Shown here piece after piece: positions 1-8,590 of a stretch of DNA of 64,000 nucleotides. A program made the translations under genes and the position numbers. The DNA is taken from positions 124,001-188,000 of the forward strand of contig NZ_JAENJH010000003.1 in assembly GCF_016595675.1 (NCBI RefSeq), in the 5' to 3' direction. The notes beneath the pieces are model-generated. The model had not been told where the DNA came from and did no database searches. It worked only from the letters and a program-made list of their open reading frames with translations. Each line of letters begins with the position of its first letter. Positions within the stretch are counted from its first letter, which is position 1. This DNA is from Prauserella cavernicola. Lineage in GTDB: Bacteria; Actinomycetota; Actinomycetes; Mycobacteriales; Pseudonocardiaceae.

Positions 1-647
1 AGCGCGACGATGCTCGTGAAGCCCTGCGCCAGAGTGTCGTGGATCTCCCTGGCCAGCCGGTCGCGCTCGGCCGACGTGCCCGCCTCGTGCGAGAGCCTGG
101 CCACCTCGGCGCGGCTGGCCTCCAGTGAGGCGATGAGCTCGGCCTGCCGGTCGATGTGCTCGCCCAGCTTGGCGATGAAGTAGCCCAGCAGCAGGCCCAG
201 CGCACAGAACAACGTCGCCGAGGGGCCGAGATTGCTCACCACCGTGCCGAGGTCGTCCCTGCTCAGCAGCGCATCCCGCAGCACCGGCGCGAAGCTCAGC
301 GCCACCACGGTCGGCGCGGCCAGCCGCGACGGCAGCAGCCAGAACGCCTGCGAGATCAGGGCCGGAGTCACCCACGCCGCGTCGCCGACGAACGCGATCG
401 CGCCGAGGAAGAGCGCGAGCATCACGGCCAGCCAGCGCACTGCGACGGGCCTCGGGAGCGCGGGGTCGGCCTCGACGCTGGGCCGGTGCGCGAGGTACCA
501 GCCACCCGTGGCCAGCACCAGCGCCGTCGAACTCGCCCGCGCCCACACCGGATCGTCGGTCTGCAGCCACACGGTGACGAGCGCGGCGGCGAACGTGACG
601 AGGTAGAACGCCTCCCAGTACCAGAGCAGACTGCGGCTCGGCGTCAC
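1..647 (-). CDS. Sensor histidine kinase, NarL/HisKA_3 type (C-terminus cut by window edge)
   Basis: Only the first 215 codons are in the window. Several hydrophobic stretches make an N-terminal membrane sensor, followed by a coiled-coil-like linker and a phospho-acceptor box reading REIHDTLAQGFTSIV at the very edge; the His is the likely autophosphorylation site of the HisKA_3 (DesK/LiaS-like) family. The ATPase domain lies outside. The GTG start at 647 overlaps the stop of the upstream ABC permease by 4 bp (GTGA), so kinase and transporter are translationally coupled. A LuxR-type response regulator would be expected just past the edge. The family is clear; the signal sensed is unknown. Confidence 0.85.
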   Translation of the reverse strand, partial: MTPSRSLLWYWEAFYLVTFAAALVTVWLQTDDPVWARASSTALVLATGGWYLAHRPSVEADPALPRPVAVRWLAVMLALFLGAIAFVGDAAWVTPALISQAFWLLPSRLAAPTVVALSFAPVLRDALLSRDDLGTVVSNLGPSATLFCALGLLLGYFIAKLGEHIDRQAELIASLEASRAEVARLSHEAGTSAERDRLAREIHDTLAQGFTSIVA

Positions 648-1459
648 TCCCTGTTGTTGGTCCACCGGAACACCAGCCTGCACAGCAGCAGGCCCGCCAC
701 GCACCACGCGCTCAGCACCAGCGCGGTCAGCCCCAGTTCCCATTGCCCCGCCATCTCGTATCGGGCCGCTTCCTCCGGCAGGAACACCGAGCGAAGCCCC
801 TGGCACATCCACTTGACCGGGAAGAACGACGACACGTTCACCATAACGTCGGGCAGTGCGGTGATGGGCGTGACGAGCACGCCCGAGGCGAACTGCAGCG
901 CGAGGAAGACGATGTTGGTGCCGGCCGCGGCGCCGTTGACCGAGCGCGCTAGCGAGCTCGCCGCCACTCCCAGCGCCGCACAGCCGGTGACCCCGAGCGC
1001 GAACACCCACGCGAACGTCAGCCATTTCTCTGGACTCGTCGGCACGGTCAGCCCGAACATCAGGCTCGCGATCGTCAGCATGATGGCGGCCTGCGCGAGG
1101 CTCGACACGGCGACGAGCACGATCTTGCCGATGAAGTACGACGTCGCGGGCATCGGCGTGCCGCGAAGACGTTTCAGCGTGCCGTTCTCGCGGTCGAGCG
1201 CGACGCCGATGCCCATGCTCACGAACGAGGTGGAGATGATCCCCGCGCCGATCATGCCCGCGGCGAAGAGCTGGCTCGCCTCCAGCCCGGTGTCGGGGTA
1301 GACGTCGCCGAACACCGAGCCGAGCAGCACCATCAGCAGCACCGGCAGGGAGAACGTGAAGACCACGGTCTCCTTCTGCCGGAAGAACTGCCTGAGCTCG
1401 AAAGCCCCACGCGCGAGCCCGATGCTCAGCGTGCCGGGCCGGGAGACGAGGGCGGTCAT
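644..1459 (-). CDS. ABC-2 type transporter permease
   Basis: A 271-residue protein with about six hydrophobic segments and the long extracytoplasmic loop after the first helix that is usual in ABC-2 export permeases. It follows the ATPase gene (1456-2292) with an ATGA overlap and precedes the sensor kinase with a GTGA overlap, so all three form one transcription unit. In this arrangement the pump usually exports a drug, antimicrobial peptide or lipid and the kinase controls its expression; the substrate cannot be read from sequence. Confidence 0.85.
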   Translation of the reverse strand: MTALVSRPGTLSIGLARGAFELRQFFRQKETVVFTFSLPVLLMVLLGSVFGDVYPDTGLEASQLFAAGMIGAGIISTSFVSMGIGVALDRENGTLKRLRGTPMPATSYFIGKIVLVAVSSLAQAAIMLTIASLMFGLTVPTSPEKWLTFAWVFALGVTGCAALGVAASSLARSVNGAAAGTNIVFLALQFASGVLVTPITALPDVMVNVSSFFPVKWMCQGLRSVFLPEEAARYEMAGQWELGLTALVLSAWCVAGLLLCRLVFRWTNNRE

Positions 1460-2292
1460 CGGCGTTCTCCGATCAGGTCAAGGTAGGTGTCCTCGAGGCT
1501 CGGCCTGGTGACCGTCAGCCCGCCGAGCTCCCCACCCCCAGCGGAGAGCTCGTTCACGAGCGACGTCGGCCGGGGAGTGCGGCGTTCGTGCGCGCCGCGC
1601 GCGTCGGTCCAGCGCACGGTGGCCTCCGCGTTGGCCCGGCCGCCGAGGGTGGCCGGGGTGCCCTCGGCCACCACCCGGCCGCCCGCGAGCACCGCGACGC
1701 GGTCGGCGAGCGCCTCGGCCTCGTCGAGGTAGTGGGTGGTGAGCAGGATCGTGGTGCCCTCGGCGGCGAGCAGCTCGATGAGCGTCCAGAACTTGCGCCG
1801 CACCTCGGGGTCGAAGCCGGTGGTCGGCTCGTCGAGGAACAGCAGCTCCGGCCTGCCGATGATGCCGAGCGCCACGTCGAGTCTGCGCCGCTGACCACCC
1901 GAGAGCGTTTGCACCCGCGCGTTGCGCTTCTCCTCCAGCCCGACGAGCCGGACGACCTCCTCCGGGTCGCGGGGGTCGGGGTAGTAGCGGGCGAAGTGCC
2001 GCAGGCTCTCGGCCACGGTCAGCTCCGCGGAGTCCGATGCGGACTGCAGCACGATCCCGATCCGGGCCCGCCACGCGCCGCCCGCGCGTCCCGGGTCCTC
2101 GCCGAGCACCCTGACGTCGCCGCCGGTGCGCCTGCGGTGTCCTTCGAGGATCTCCACCGTTGTCGTCTTGCCCGCGCCGTTGGGTCCCAGCAGGGCGAAG
2201 ATCTCGCCCTGTCTGATGTCGAGGTCGACTCCCGCCACGACGGTCGAGGCTCCGTAGTCCTTGCGCAGCCCGCGCACTTCCACTGTTTTCAC
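1456..2292 (-). CDS. ABC transporter ATP-binding protein
   Basis: 278 residues with all nucleotide-binding motifs: Walker A GPNGAGKT at residues 36-43, signature LSGGQ at 130-134, Walker B ending LLFLDEPTTGFD at about 150-161, and a switch His after it in a TTHYLDEAE stretch. The C-terminal 70 residues are the short accessory domain of the DrrA/CcmA group. First gene of the ATPase-permease-kinase operon on this strand; it powers the permease encoded just downstream. The ATG start at 2292 leaves about 130 bp to the divergent MFS gene, which must hold both promoters. Confidence 0.9.
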   Translation of the reverse strand: MKTVEVRGLRKDYGASTVVAGVDLDIRQGEIFALLGPNGAGKTTTVEILEGHRRRTGGDVRVLGEDPGRAGGAWRARIGIVLQSASDSAELTVAESLRHFARYYPDPRDPEEVVRLVGLEEKRNARVQTLSGGQRRRLDVALGIIGRPELLFLDEPTTGFDPEVRRKFWTLIELLAAEGTTILLTTHYLDEAEALADRVAVLAGGRVVAEGTPATLGGRANAEATVRWTDARGAHERRTPRPTSLVNELSAGGGELGGLTVTRPSLEDTYLDLIGERR

Positions 2293-2421
2293 TCGCCGAT
2301 CGTCGCCGGGAGCTGGGGGTTCGCGGGACGACCGGCAGGTGGAACCCGGTTGTCCGTCGAAAGGATGACGCCCACGGCGCGGTCGCCTTCCTACGATCGC
2401 TCACGGATCGGGGGTGGGTCG

Positions 2422-3888
2422 ATGGTGCGGACCGGGACGGTCACGCGACGCAGGGAGCAGAACGAGCTGGCGGCGGCGCTCGCGCGGGGGCCGGTGGAGG
2501 TGCTCGACTTCCTGCTGCCGCTGTGGGCGGGCAGCCAGCTCGGGGCGTCGGCGGCCGCCGTCGGTGCGCTGACCGCGCTGGAGACGCTGGTCTCCTTCGC
2601 GGTGCGGCCGGTGGCCGGTGTGCTGGCCGACCGGTTCGACCGCGGCAGGCTCGCCGCGTTCGGAGCCGTCCTGTATGGACTGTCGTTCGCGGGCTACGCC
2701 GCGGCGCCGGGGATCGGACTCGCCTACGCGGCCGCCGTCCTCGGCGGCGCGGGTGGTGCGCTGTTCTGGGTCGCGCTGCGGGCCCGGGTCGGCGAGGGGC
2801 TGGCCGACGACAGCGGCGTGTTCAGCAAGCTCTTCGCCGCCGAGGGCGCGGGCACGTGGATCGCGTTCGTCGTGGCGATGACCCTGGTGTCGCGGATCGA
2901 CTACCAGGGCGTGTTCTGGCTCGGTGCGGCCGCGTGCGTCGTGGCGGCAGTGGCGCTGCTGGTGCCCTCGGGTGCGCCTCCCGCCCAGACCGAGCAGGCG
3001 CCGCGGTTCTCCGACCTCGGCAGACGTCTGCGTTCGGTGCTCGGGCTTGTGGTGCTGACGTCGCTGGCCGAGGCGGGCGTCGCGTTGTTGCTGCTGTTGC
3101 ACCTGCAGCGGGGGCACCAGCTGGAGCTCGGCGAGATCGCGCTGGTGTTCCTGCCCGGGTTCATCGTCTACAGCACGCTGCCCGACTTCCTGCACGGCAT
3201 CGTGCGCAGGCTCGGCCGCACGTGGGTGCTCTCGGTGGCGCTCGCGTTCAGCGCGGCGTTCGCGGCGGGGCTGTCGTTCGCGCCCAACCCGTGGGTGATC
3301 GCGGGCATGTGGGTGCTCTCGGCGGTCGCGTTCGCCGCGGCGATCCCGGTGCAGCAGTCGATCGTCGCCGAGGCCGCCGGCGTGAGCCTCGGCAAGGGGA
3401 TGGGCATCTACGAGAGCGCGATGCTGCTGGGCGCGACGATCGGGACGTTCTCGGCGGGACTGCTCTACTCCGCCGGCGACGGCTGGCGGGTCGCCTGCCT
3501 CGGAGCGGCGGCGCTGCTGCTTGCCGGTGCGGTGCTCGTGCGGCCCGCGATCCGCACGGTGGGCGTGGTCGAGCACCCCGCGCCGCCGAAGGAACCCGAG
3601 CGACCCGAACCCGAACCCGAGCCCGAGCCCGAGCGGCAGGGTTCGGACCTGCGCAACTGGTACGCCCACGTGGGCGCCTTCGTCGTTGGCCAGTTGGTGC
3701 TCGCGGTGCTGGGCTACAGCTGGCCGCTCGAGGCGCTGTTCGGGGAGGGGCACGACGGGAACTGGTACTGGAACTCCAGCGGTCACCTGCTGCTCAACGT
3801 GAGCCGGATCTGGTGCTTCGCCTTCGTGATCGACACCGTGTGGACCTGGGGCGGTGTGGTGCTGCGCGGCCGCAAGGGCGGGTCGTGA
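2422..3888 (+). CDS. MFS transporter with extra C-terminal membrane segments
   Basis: About 488 residues. The first roughly 390 residues are an MFS-type 12-helix core (a DRFDRGR loop after helix 2 is the usual MFS A-loop motif). Then comes a charged Pro-Glu linker (alternating PE dipeptides, about 3590-3640) and an extra hydrophobic region of two or three helices with many Trp and Tyr, unusual for MFS proteins. I chose ATG 2422 because a G-rich ribosome site ends 3 nt upstream; ATG 2365 in the same frame is possible. Divergent from the ABC operon. Substrate unknown. Confidence 0.8.
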   Translation: MVRTGTVTRRREQNELAAALARGPVEVLDFLLPLWAGSQLGASAAAVGALTALETLVSFAVRPVAGVLADRFDRGRLAAFGAVLYGLSFAGYAAAPGIGLAYAAAVLGGAGGALFWVALRARVGEGLADDSGVFSKLFAAEGAGTWIAFVVAMTLVSRIDYQGVFWLGAAACVVAAVALLVPSGAPPAQTEQAPRFSDLGRRLRSVLGLVVLTSLAEAGVALLLLLHLQRGHQLELGEIALVFLPGFIVYSTLPDFLHGIVRRLGRTWVLSVALAFSAAFAAGLSFAPNPWVIAGMWVLSAVAFAAAIPVQQSIVAEAAGVSLGKGMGIYESAMLLGATIGTFSAGLLYSAGDGWRVACLGAAALLLAGAVLVRPAIRTVGVVEHPAPPKEPERPEPEPEPEPERQGSDLRNWYAHVGAFVVGQLVLAVLGYSWPLEALFGEGHDGNWYWNSSGHLLLNVSRIWCFAFVIDTVWTWGGVVLRGRKGGS

Positions 3889-3901
3889 GCCGGGCCCGTT
3901 G

Positions 3902-3920
3902 TTGACAAGCTGTCTAACAT
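3902..3920 (+). promoter_or_regulatory. Leaderless promoter with GACA/TGTC inverted repeat
   Basis: TAACAT at 3915-3920 is a good -10 element lying 6 nt before the ATG at 3927, so the transcript would be leaderless. Just upstream and partly overlapping, GACA-AGC-TGTC forms an inverted repeat inside a run starting TTGACAAG. The adjacent tetR gene (5633) is co-transcribed, so autoregulation through this site is an inference. Confidence 0.45.
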
Positions 3921-3926
3921 GACGGG

Positions 3927-5636
3927 ATGTCTCATACGTGGGTGACGGCAGGCGACGGCGTACGGCTGTCCGTGCGAACCAGCGGCAGACCGGACGCGCC
4001 CACGATCGTCTGCGTGCACGGCTACCCCGACGACTCGGCGTTGTGGGACGACGTCGTCGCCAGGCTCGGTGAGAAGTTCCGCGTGGTCACCTACGACGTG
4101 CGCGGAGCGGGGGTCTCGGACAAGCCCACCGCCCGCGCGGCGTACCGGCTCGACCAGCTCGCCGACGACCTCACCGCCGTCGTCGACGCGGTGCGGCCGC
4201 ACGGCAGCGTGCACCTGCTCGCCCACGACTGGGGTTCCATCCAGACCTGGCACGCCGTCACCGGGCATTGGCTGCGCGGACGGGTCGCGTCGTTCACCTC
4301 GATCTCGGGTCCCAGCCTCGACCACGCGGGACACTGGCTGCGCGCCCAGCTGCGCAGGCCCACGCCGCGACGGCTGCGCAACGCGCTGAGCCAGCTCCTG
4401 CACTCCGCCTACATCGGCTTCTTCCAGCTACCGGTCGTCCCCGAGCTGGCCTGGCGCGCCCGGCTGCTGCCCCGCGCACTGCGCAAGCGCGAACCCGGTG
4501 TGGGCAGGCCGTCGGTTTCCGACGGCGTGCACGGGCTCGGCCTGTACCGCGCCAACATGCTCTCCCGGATGCGCTCGCCCGCACCCGTGCACGTCGACGT
4601 GCCGGTCCAGGTGCTCGCCCCCGCGGACGACGGCTATGTCACCGCTCCGCTGCAGACCGAGCTCGACGGCTGGGTCCGCGACCTGCGTGTGCGGCACGTC
4701 AACGGCAGGCACTGGCTGCCAAGGCAGCGGCCCGACGTGGTGTCCGACGCCGTCACCGACCTCGTGGAGCACGTCGAGGGCGAGCCAGAGCCACGAGCGT
4801 TGCGGCGGGCCAGGGTGAACCCGCCGGTGCCCCAGCGGTTCCCCGGCAGGCTCGTGGTCGTCACCGGAGCGGGCAGCGGCATCGGCCGCGCCACCGCGCT
4901 CGCCTTCGCCGAACAGGGAGCCGACGTCGTGGTCGCCGACATCGACGCCGACGCGGCCAGGAGCACCGCCAAGGAGATCCGCGCCACGGGCAGCTCGGCC
5001 GCCGAGTACACAGTGGACGTCAGCGACGGCGAGCTGGTGGACGCCTTCGCCACCGCGGTCCGCGTCGAGCACGGCGTGCCCGACATCGTGGTGAACAACG
5101 CGGGCATCGGTATGGCCGGTTCGTTCGCCGACACCGAGGTGGCCGACTGGGAACGCATCATCGACGTGAACCTGTGGGGCGTCATCCACGGCTGCCGCGC
5201 GTTCGCGCCGATGCTCACCGAGCGCGGCGAGGGCGGCCACATCGTCAACCTCGCCTCGATCGCCGCGTACCTGCCCAACAAGGTCCTGCCCGCCTATTCG
5301 ACCACCAAGGCGGCGGTGCTGATGCTGAGCGAGTGCCTGCGTGCCGAGCTCGCGAGCGATCGCGTCGGCGTCACCGCCGTGTGCCCCGGCATCGTGCGCA
5401 CGGGTATCACCGGCAGCACTGTGTTCGTCGGTGCCACCGAGAGTGAGCAGGCCACGCGGCGGCAGCGCAGCGGCAGGCTCTACGCGCGGCGCAACTTCGG
5501 TCCCGAGCGGGTGGCGGCCGACATCCTGCGTGCGGTGGAGCGCGACACCGCACTCGCACCGTCCACACCGGAGGCCTCGGTCACCCTCGCGCTGTCGCGG
5601 CTCACGCCGGGACTGTTGCGGGCCATGGCGCGGTGA
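3927..5636 (+). CDS. ephD: EphD-like fusion: alpha/beta (epoxide) hydrolase plus short-chain dehydrogenase
   Basis: 569 residues in two enzyme domains. Residues 1-290 are an alpha/beta hydrolase with the oxyanion motif HGYP (31-34) and a nucleophile elbow HDWGS (100-104), where Asp101 replaces the usual Ser, as in epoxide hydrolases. Residues about 306-569 are a classical SDR with TGAGSGIG (313-320), NNAG (390-393) and Tyr457-x3-Lys461. This is the architecture of mycobacterial EphD (Rv2214c), which has been linked to mycolic acid metabolism; the substrate in a non-mycolate genus would differ. A TetR gene follows with a GTGA overlap. Confidence 0.85.
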   Translation: MSHTWVTAGDGVRLSVRTSGRPDAPTIVCVHGYPDDSALWDDVVARLGEKFRVVTYDVRGAGVSDKPTARAAYRLDQLADDLTAVVDAVRPHGSVHLLAHDWGSIQTWHAVTGHWLRGRVASFTSISGPSLDHAGHWLRAQLRRPTPRRLRNALSQLLHSAYIGFFQLPVVPELAWRARLLPRALRKREPGVGRPSVSDGVHGLGLYRANMLSRMRSPAPVHVDVPVQVLAPADDGYVTAPLQTELDGWVRDLRVRHVNGRHWLPRQRPDVVSDAVTDLVEHVEGEPEPRALRRARVNPPVPQRFPGRLVVVTGAGSGIGRATALAFAEQGADVVVADIDADAARSTAKEIRATGSSAAEYTVDVSDGELVDAFATAVRVEHGVPDIVVNNAGIGMAGSFADTEVADWERIIDVNLWGVIHGCRAFAPMLTERGEGGHIVNLASIAAYLPNKVLPAYSTTKAAVLMLSECLRAELASDRVGVTAVCPGIVRTGITGSTVFVGATESEQATRRQRSGRLYARRNFGPERVAADILRAVERDTALAPSTPEASVTLALSRLTPGLLRAMAR

Positions 5637-6265
5637 GCGAGCGCAAGCCGCGCCGGATGTCGCGCGAGGCGCGCAGGGACGACCTGATCGTCGCGGCGCT
5701 CGAGCTGTTCAGCACGCGCGCGCCTGACGACGTCTCGGTGGAGGACGTCACCGCGCGCGCCGACGTGTCGAGGGCGCTGTTCTACCGGTACTTCGCGAGC
5801 GTGCGGGAGCTACAGGTGGCGGCGCTGCGCTCGGTGGTCGACGGGCTGCTGGCCCGGCTGGCGCAGCGGGAGGAGGGCTCGCCGTACGAGCGGCTGCGCG
5901 CCGCGGTGCGCGCGCTCGCCGACGTGGCGGCCGAACACCGGGCCGGCTACGTCGCGCTGGTGCGCAGCGGCTCCGCCGTCGCGACCTCGGAGACCAACGC
6001 GATCGTCGACGAGGTCCGCGACGGCGCCGTGGCGGTGATCCTCGCCGACACCGGGGTCGAGCGGCCGTCGCCGATGCTGCTCACGACGCTGCGCTGCTGG
6101 ACGGTGGTGGTCGAGGGAACGCTGCTCACGTGGTTGCAGGAGGGCGGCCTCGAGCGCGAGCATCTCGACGAGTGGCTGGTGGACCAGCTCGTCGCGATGG
6201 TCGGCGTGACCGAGCACCACGAACGCGACACCACGATGTCATCGGCTCTTCGTCCGCCGGGGTGA
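5633..6265 (+). CDS. TetR family transcriptional regulator
   Basis: 210 residues. The N-terminal helix-turn-helix (about 15-60) reads as a standard TetR domain (TARADVSRALFYRYFAS recognition region); the C-terminal ligand domain is not assignable. GTG at 5633 overlaps the stop of the EphD-like gene by 4 bp, so the regulator is co-expressed with the enzyme and probably represses the shared promoter at 3902-3920 until a lipid-like ligand binds. That regulatory link is inferred from position only. Confidence 0.85.
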   Translation: MSERKPRRMSREARRDDLIVAALELFSTRAPDDVSVEDVTARADVSRALFYRYFASVRELQVAALRSVVDGLLARLAQREEGSPYERLRAAVRALADVAAEHRAGYVALVRSGSAVATSETNAIVDEVRDGAVAVILADTGVERPSPMLLTTLRCWTVVVEGTLLTWLQEGGLEREHLDEWLVDQLVAMVGVTEHHERDTTMSSALRPPG

Positions 6266-6345
6266 CGGGCCTGGGTGGCGAGATCGCCGCGGAGCAGGGC
6301 AAGGTGGTCGTCATCGTGGGCACACCGACCGAGAGGAGCGCGCAC

Positions 6346-6834
6346 GTGGCGACCCAACTGCCCGTCCAGATCGAGTTCTCACTTCCCGCGGGCTGGCAGG
6401 CTGCGCAACCGGACGAGGTCGGTGCGCCCGGCGTCGCGTTCGTGGCACTGCACGGTGCGCCGAGCGGCGGCTTCACCTCCAACATCACCATCGCGGGCCA
6501 GGTCCGCGACGACGAGACGCCGCTCGACACCATCGCAGCCGAGTCGGCGGAGCGCCTCGGCCAGGAGACCGACGTCGTACAGGTCCGCAACCGCAAACCC
6601 GTCGGTTCCGAGCGGGCACCGGGCCTGACGCAGGTCCTCGACATCGGCACGACCGTGCGCGACCGGCGGCTGCAGCTCGTGCAGTGCCAGGTGTACCTCG
6701 ATCTGCACGCCGACGAGGACCCGGCACAGCGCGCCGTGCTCGAGATCGTGCTGACCTGCGAGAGCGACCGGCTGGGGGCGGTGCTGGGCGACTTCCAGCA
6801 GTTCGTGGGCACCGTCCGGCCGGAATCGAACTAG
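6346..6834 (+). CDS. DUF1795/PsbP-like small protein of unknown function
   Basis: About 162 residues, starting at GTG 6346 because GAGAGGAG stands 7 nt upstream; longer readings in this frame run back into the tetR gene and look non-coding. The sequence has amphipathic beta strands (QIEFSLPAGWQ, GFTSNITIAG, VLDIGTT, LQLVQCQVYL), resembling the DUF1795/LpqN fold, but without a lipobox or signal peptide, so it is probably cytoplasmic. It ends 4 bp inside the convergent doxX gene. No function can be named. Confidence 0.65.
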   Translation: MATQLPVQIEFSLPAGWQAAQPDEVGAPGVAFVALHGAPSGGFTSNITIAGQVRDDETPLDTIAAESAERLGQETDVVQVRNRKPVGSERAPGLTQVLDIGTTVRDRRLQLVQCQVYLDLHADEDPAQRAVLEIVLTCESDRLGAVLGDFQQFVGTVRPESN

Positions 6835-7322
6835 ACCCGCCCTGGCGACGCCGCCGGTTCCGCGGGCGCCTCGGCGCGCGTGCGGAACCCGGCCACGGCC
6901 ACCGTGATCGTGGCCGCGAGGAACACCACCTGCAGCACCGTGCGCGGCAGGAGCGCGTCCCACCACGGCAGGTTCGTGCCGTGCAGCGCCAGGTCGACGT
7001 TCGCGGGGAACATGACCACCAGCAGCAGGGACAGCGCGGCGGCCGCGTAGTGGGCCAGCGGGCGCACCAGCAGCGCGACCGCTCCGGCGAGCTCGGCGAA
7101 GCCGGTGAGCGTCACGAGCAGCTCCGGCGACGGCAGCGCGTCGGGCACCATCGCGACCAGTTCCGCGCGCAGGCCGACGAAATGGGCGCCGCCGGTGAGG
7201 GCGAACATCGCCGCGAGACCGCCGCGCAGCGCGACGGGCAGCGGTCGCAGCCGGGGTAACCAGAGCCTGCCGACGGCGAGGACGGCCGCTGTCACGACGA
7301 GCAGAGCGATCAGGGGTTCCAT
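6831..7322 (-). CDS. DoxX family membrane protein
   Basis: 163 residues with four hydrophobic helices and the DoxX-type pattern (FALTGGAHFVGLR, then LTGFAELAGAVALLV). DoxX-like proteins are small integral membrane proteins, some tied to redox stress or quinone processes; the function here is unproven. The last 16 residues are Ala/Pro-rich and probably cytosolic. Two copies of an inverted-repeat operator stand directly upstream of its ATG (7333-7387), so it is probably a regulated single-gene unit. Ends convergently with the preceding small gene (4-bp overlap). Confidence 0.8.
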   Translation of the reverse strand: MEPLIALLVVTAAVLAVGRLWLPRLRPLPVALRGGLAAMFALTGGAHFVGLRAELVAMVPDALPSPELLVTLTGFAELAGAVALLVRPLAHYAAAALSLLLVVMFPANVDLALHGTNLPWWDALLPRTVLQVVFLAATITVAVAGFRTRAEAPAEPAASPGRV

Positions 7323-7332
7323 CGCGCACTCC

Positions 7333-7387
7333 TATCTTGTCGGTGACTAGATAAGCGTGCGCGAGAAATTTAGTCAATGACAAGTTT
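7333..7387 (-). promoter_or_regulatory. Pair of inverted-repeat operators upstream of doxX
   Basis: First site 7333-7353: arms TATCTTGTC and GACTAGATA around a GGT spacer (one mismatch in nine). Second site 7367-7387: TTAGTC-AAT-GACAAG, whose other strand reads CTTGTC-ATT-GACTAA, the same motif as the first. Two aligned sites 34 bp apart just before a start codon suggest repression by a TetR or MarR dimer. The CTTGTC half-site also occurs in inverse orientation at 3903-3909. Confidence 0.55.
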
Positions 7388-7438
7388 GGGGTGGCGCGAC
7401 CGTGCGGCCACGCCACCCCGGTGGCTTGTCTCGTGGGC

Positions 7439-8590
7439 TCAGGCCCGGCTGGCCAGCGACTCCCAGCCCTCGACCTCGGCCGGCTTGCGCGGGCCGGGGC
7501 CGACGTACTTCGCCGACGGCCGCACGAGCCTGCCCGTGCGCTTCTGCTCAAGGATGTGCGCCGCCCAGCCCGCGGTGCGGGCCGAGGTGAACATCGCGGG
7601 CATCATGTGCGGCGGGACCTCCGCGAAGTCCAGGATCACCGCGGCCCAGAACTCCACGTTGGTCTCGATCGCCCGGTCGGGACGACGCTCGCGCAGCTCG
7701 GTGAGCGCGGCCTCCTCCAGTGCCGCGGCCGCGTCGTACCGCGAGGCGCCCAGTTCGCGACAGGTGCGGCGCAGCACGCGGGCGCGCGGGTCCTCGGCGC
7801 GGTACACGCGGTGCCCGAAGCCCATCAGCCGTTCCTTGCGGTCGAGCAGGCCCTTGACGTAGGCGCGCGCGTCGCCGCTGCGCTCCACCTCCTCGATCAT
7901 CGGCAGCACGCGCGCGGGCGCACCTCCGTGCAGCGGCCCGGACATCGCGCCGATCGCGCCGGAGAGCGACGCCGCCACGTCGGCGCCGGTGGAGGCGATG
8001 ACGCGGGCGGTGAACGTGGAGGCGTTGAGGCCGTGCTCCGCGGCCGACACCCAGTAGGCGTCGACGGCCTTGACGTGAGCGGGATCCGGCTCGCCGCGCC
8101 AGCGGACCATGAAGCGCTCGGTGCTGGTCTTCGCCTCGTCGACCCGCGCCTGCGGTACCTGGGCGACGCCGACTCCGCGCGCCGACTGCGCGACGTAGGA
8201 CAGCGCCATCGCCGACGCGCGGGCGAGCTGCTCACGCGCCGTCTCGTCGGAGATGTCGAGCAGCGGCTGGAAGCCCCAGATCGGGGCGAGCATGGCGACC
8301 GCGGCCTGCGCGTCCACGCGCACGTCACCGGTGTGCACCGGGATGGGGAACGGTTCCTCGGGTGCCAGTCCCTCGCGGAAGTGGCCGTCCACCAGCAGTC
8401 CCCACACGTCGCCGAAGCTCACCTCGCCCGCGAGCTCCTCGATGTCGACGCCGCGGTAGCGCAGCGCGCCGCCGTCGCGGTCGGGTTCGGCGATCTCGGT
8501 GTGGAAGGCGACCACGCCCTCCAGGCCCGGGCGGAAGCCGTCGTCGGGCTGTTCGGAAGGGGGCTGGGCCTTGCTGATCGTCGAAGTCAC
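7439..8590 (-). CDS. citA: Citrate synthase 2 (CitA type)
   Basis: 383 residues of the short citrate/methylcitrate synthase class, condensing oxaloacetate with an acyl-CoA. Active-site regions are visible: His186 in AEHGLN, His221 in SGPLHGG, and His260 in GFGHRVY. At the position of the usual catalytic Asp (NVDFY in gltA of this same window) this protein has Glu313 (NVEFW). It is the second citrate synthase gene here (the other is gltA at 19142). Divergent from pdxH across a 377-bp gap, the citA/pdxH neighbourhood seen in other actinobacteria. Confidence 0.88.
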   Translation of the reverse strand: MTSTISKAQPPSEQPDDGFRPGLEGVVAFHTEIAEPDRDGGALRYRGVDIEELAGEVSFGDVWGLLVDGHFREGLAPEEPFPIPVHTGDVRVDAQAAVAMLAPIWGFQPLLDISDETAREQLARASAMALSYVAQSARGVGVAQVPQARVDEAKTSTERFMVRWRGEPDPAHVKAVDAYWVSAAEHGLNASTFTARVIASTGADVAASLSGAIGAMSGPLHGGAPARVLPMIEEVERSGDARAYVKGLLDRKERLMGFGHRVYRAEDPRARVLRRTCRELGASRYDAAAALEEAALTELRERRPDRAIETNVEFWAAVILDFAEVPPHMMPAMFTSARTAGWAAHILEQKRTGRLVRPSAKYVGPGPRKPAEVEGWESLASRA

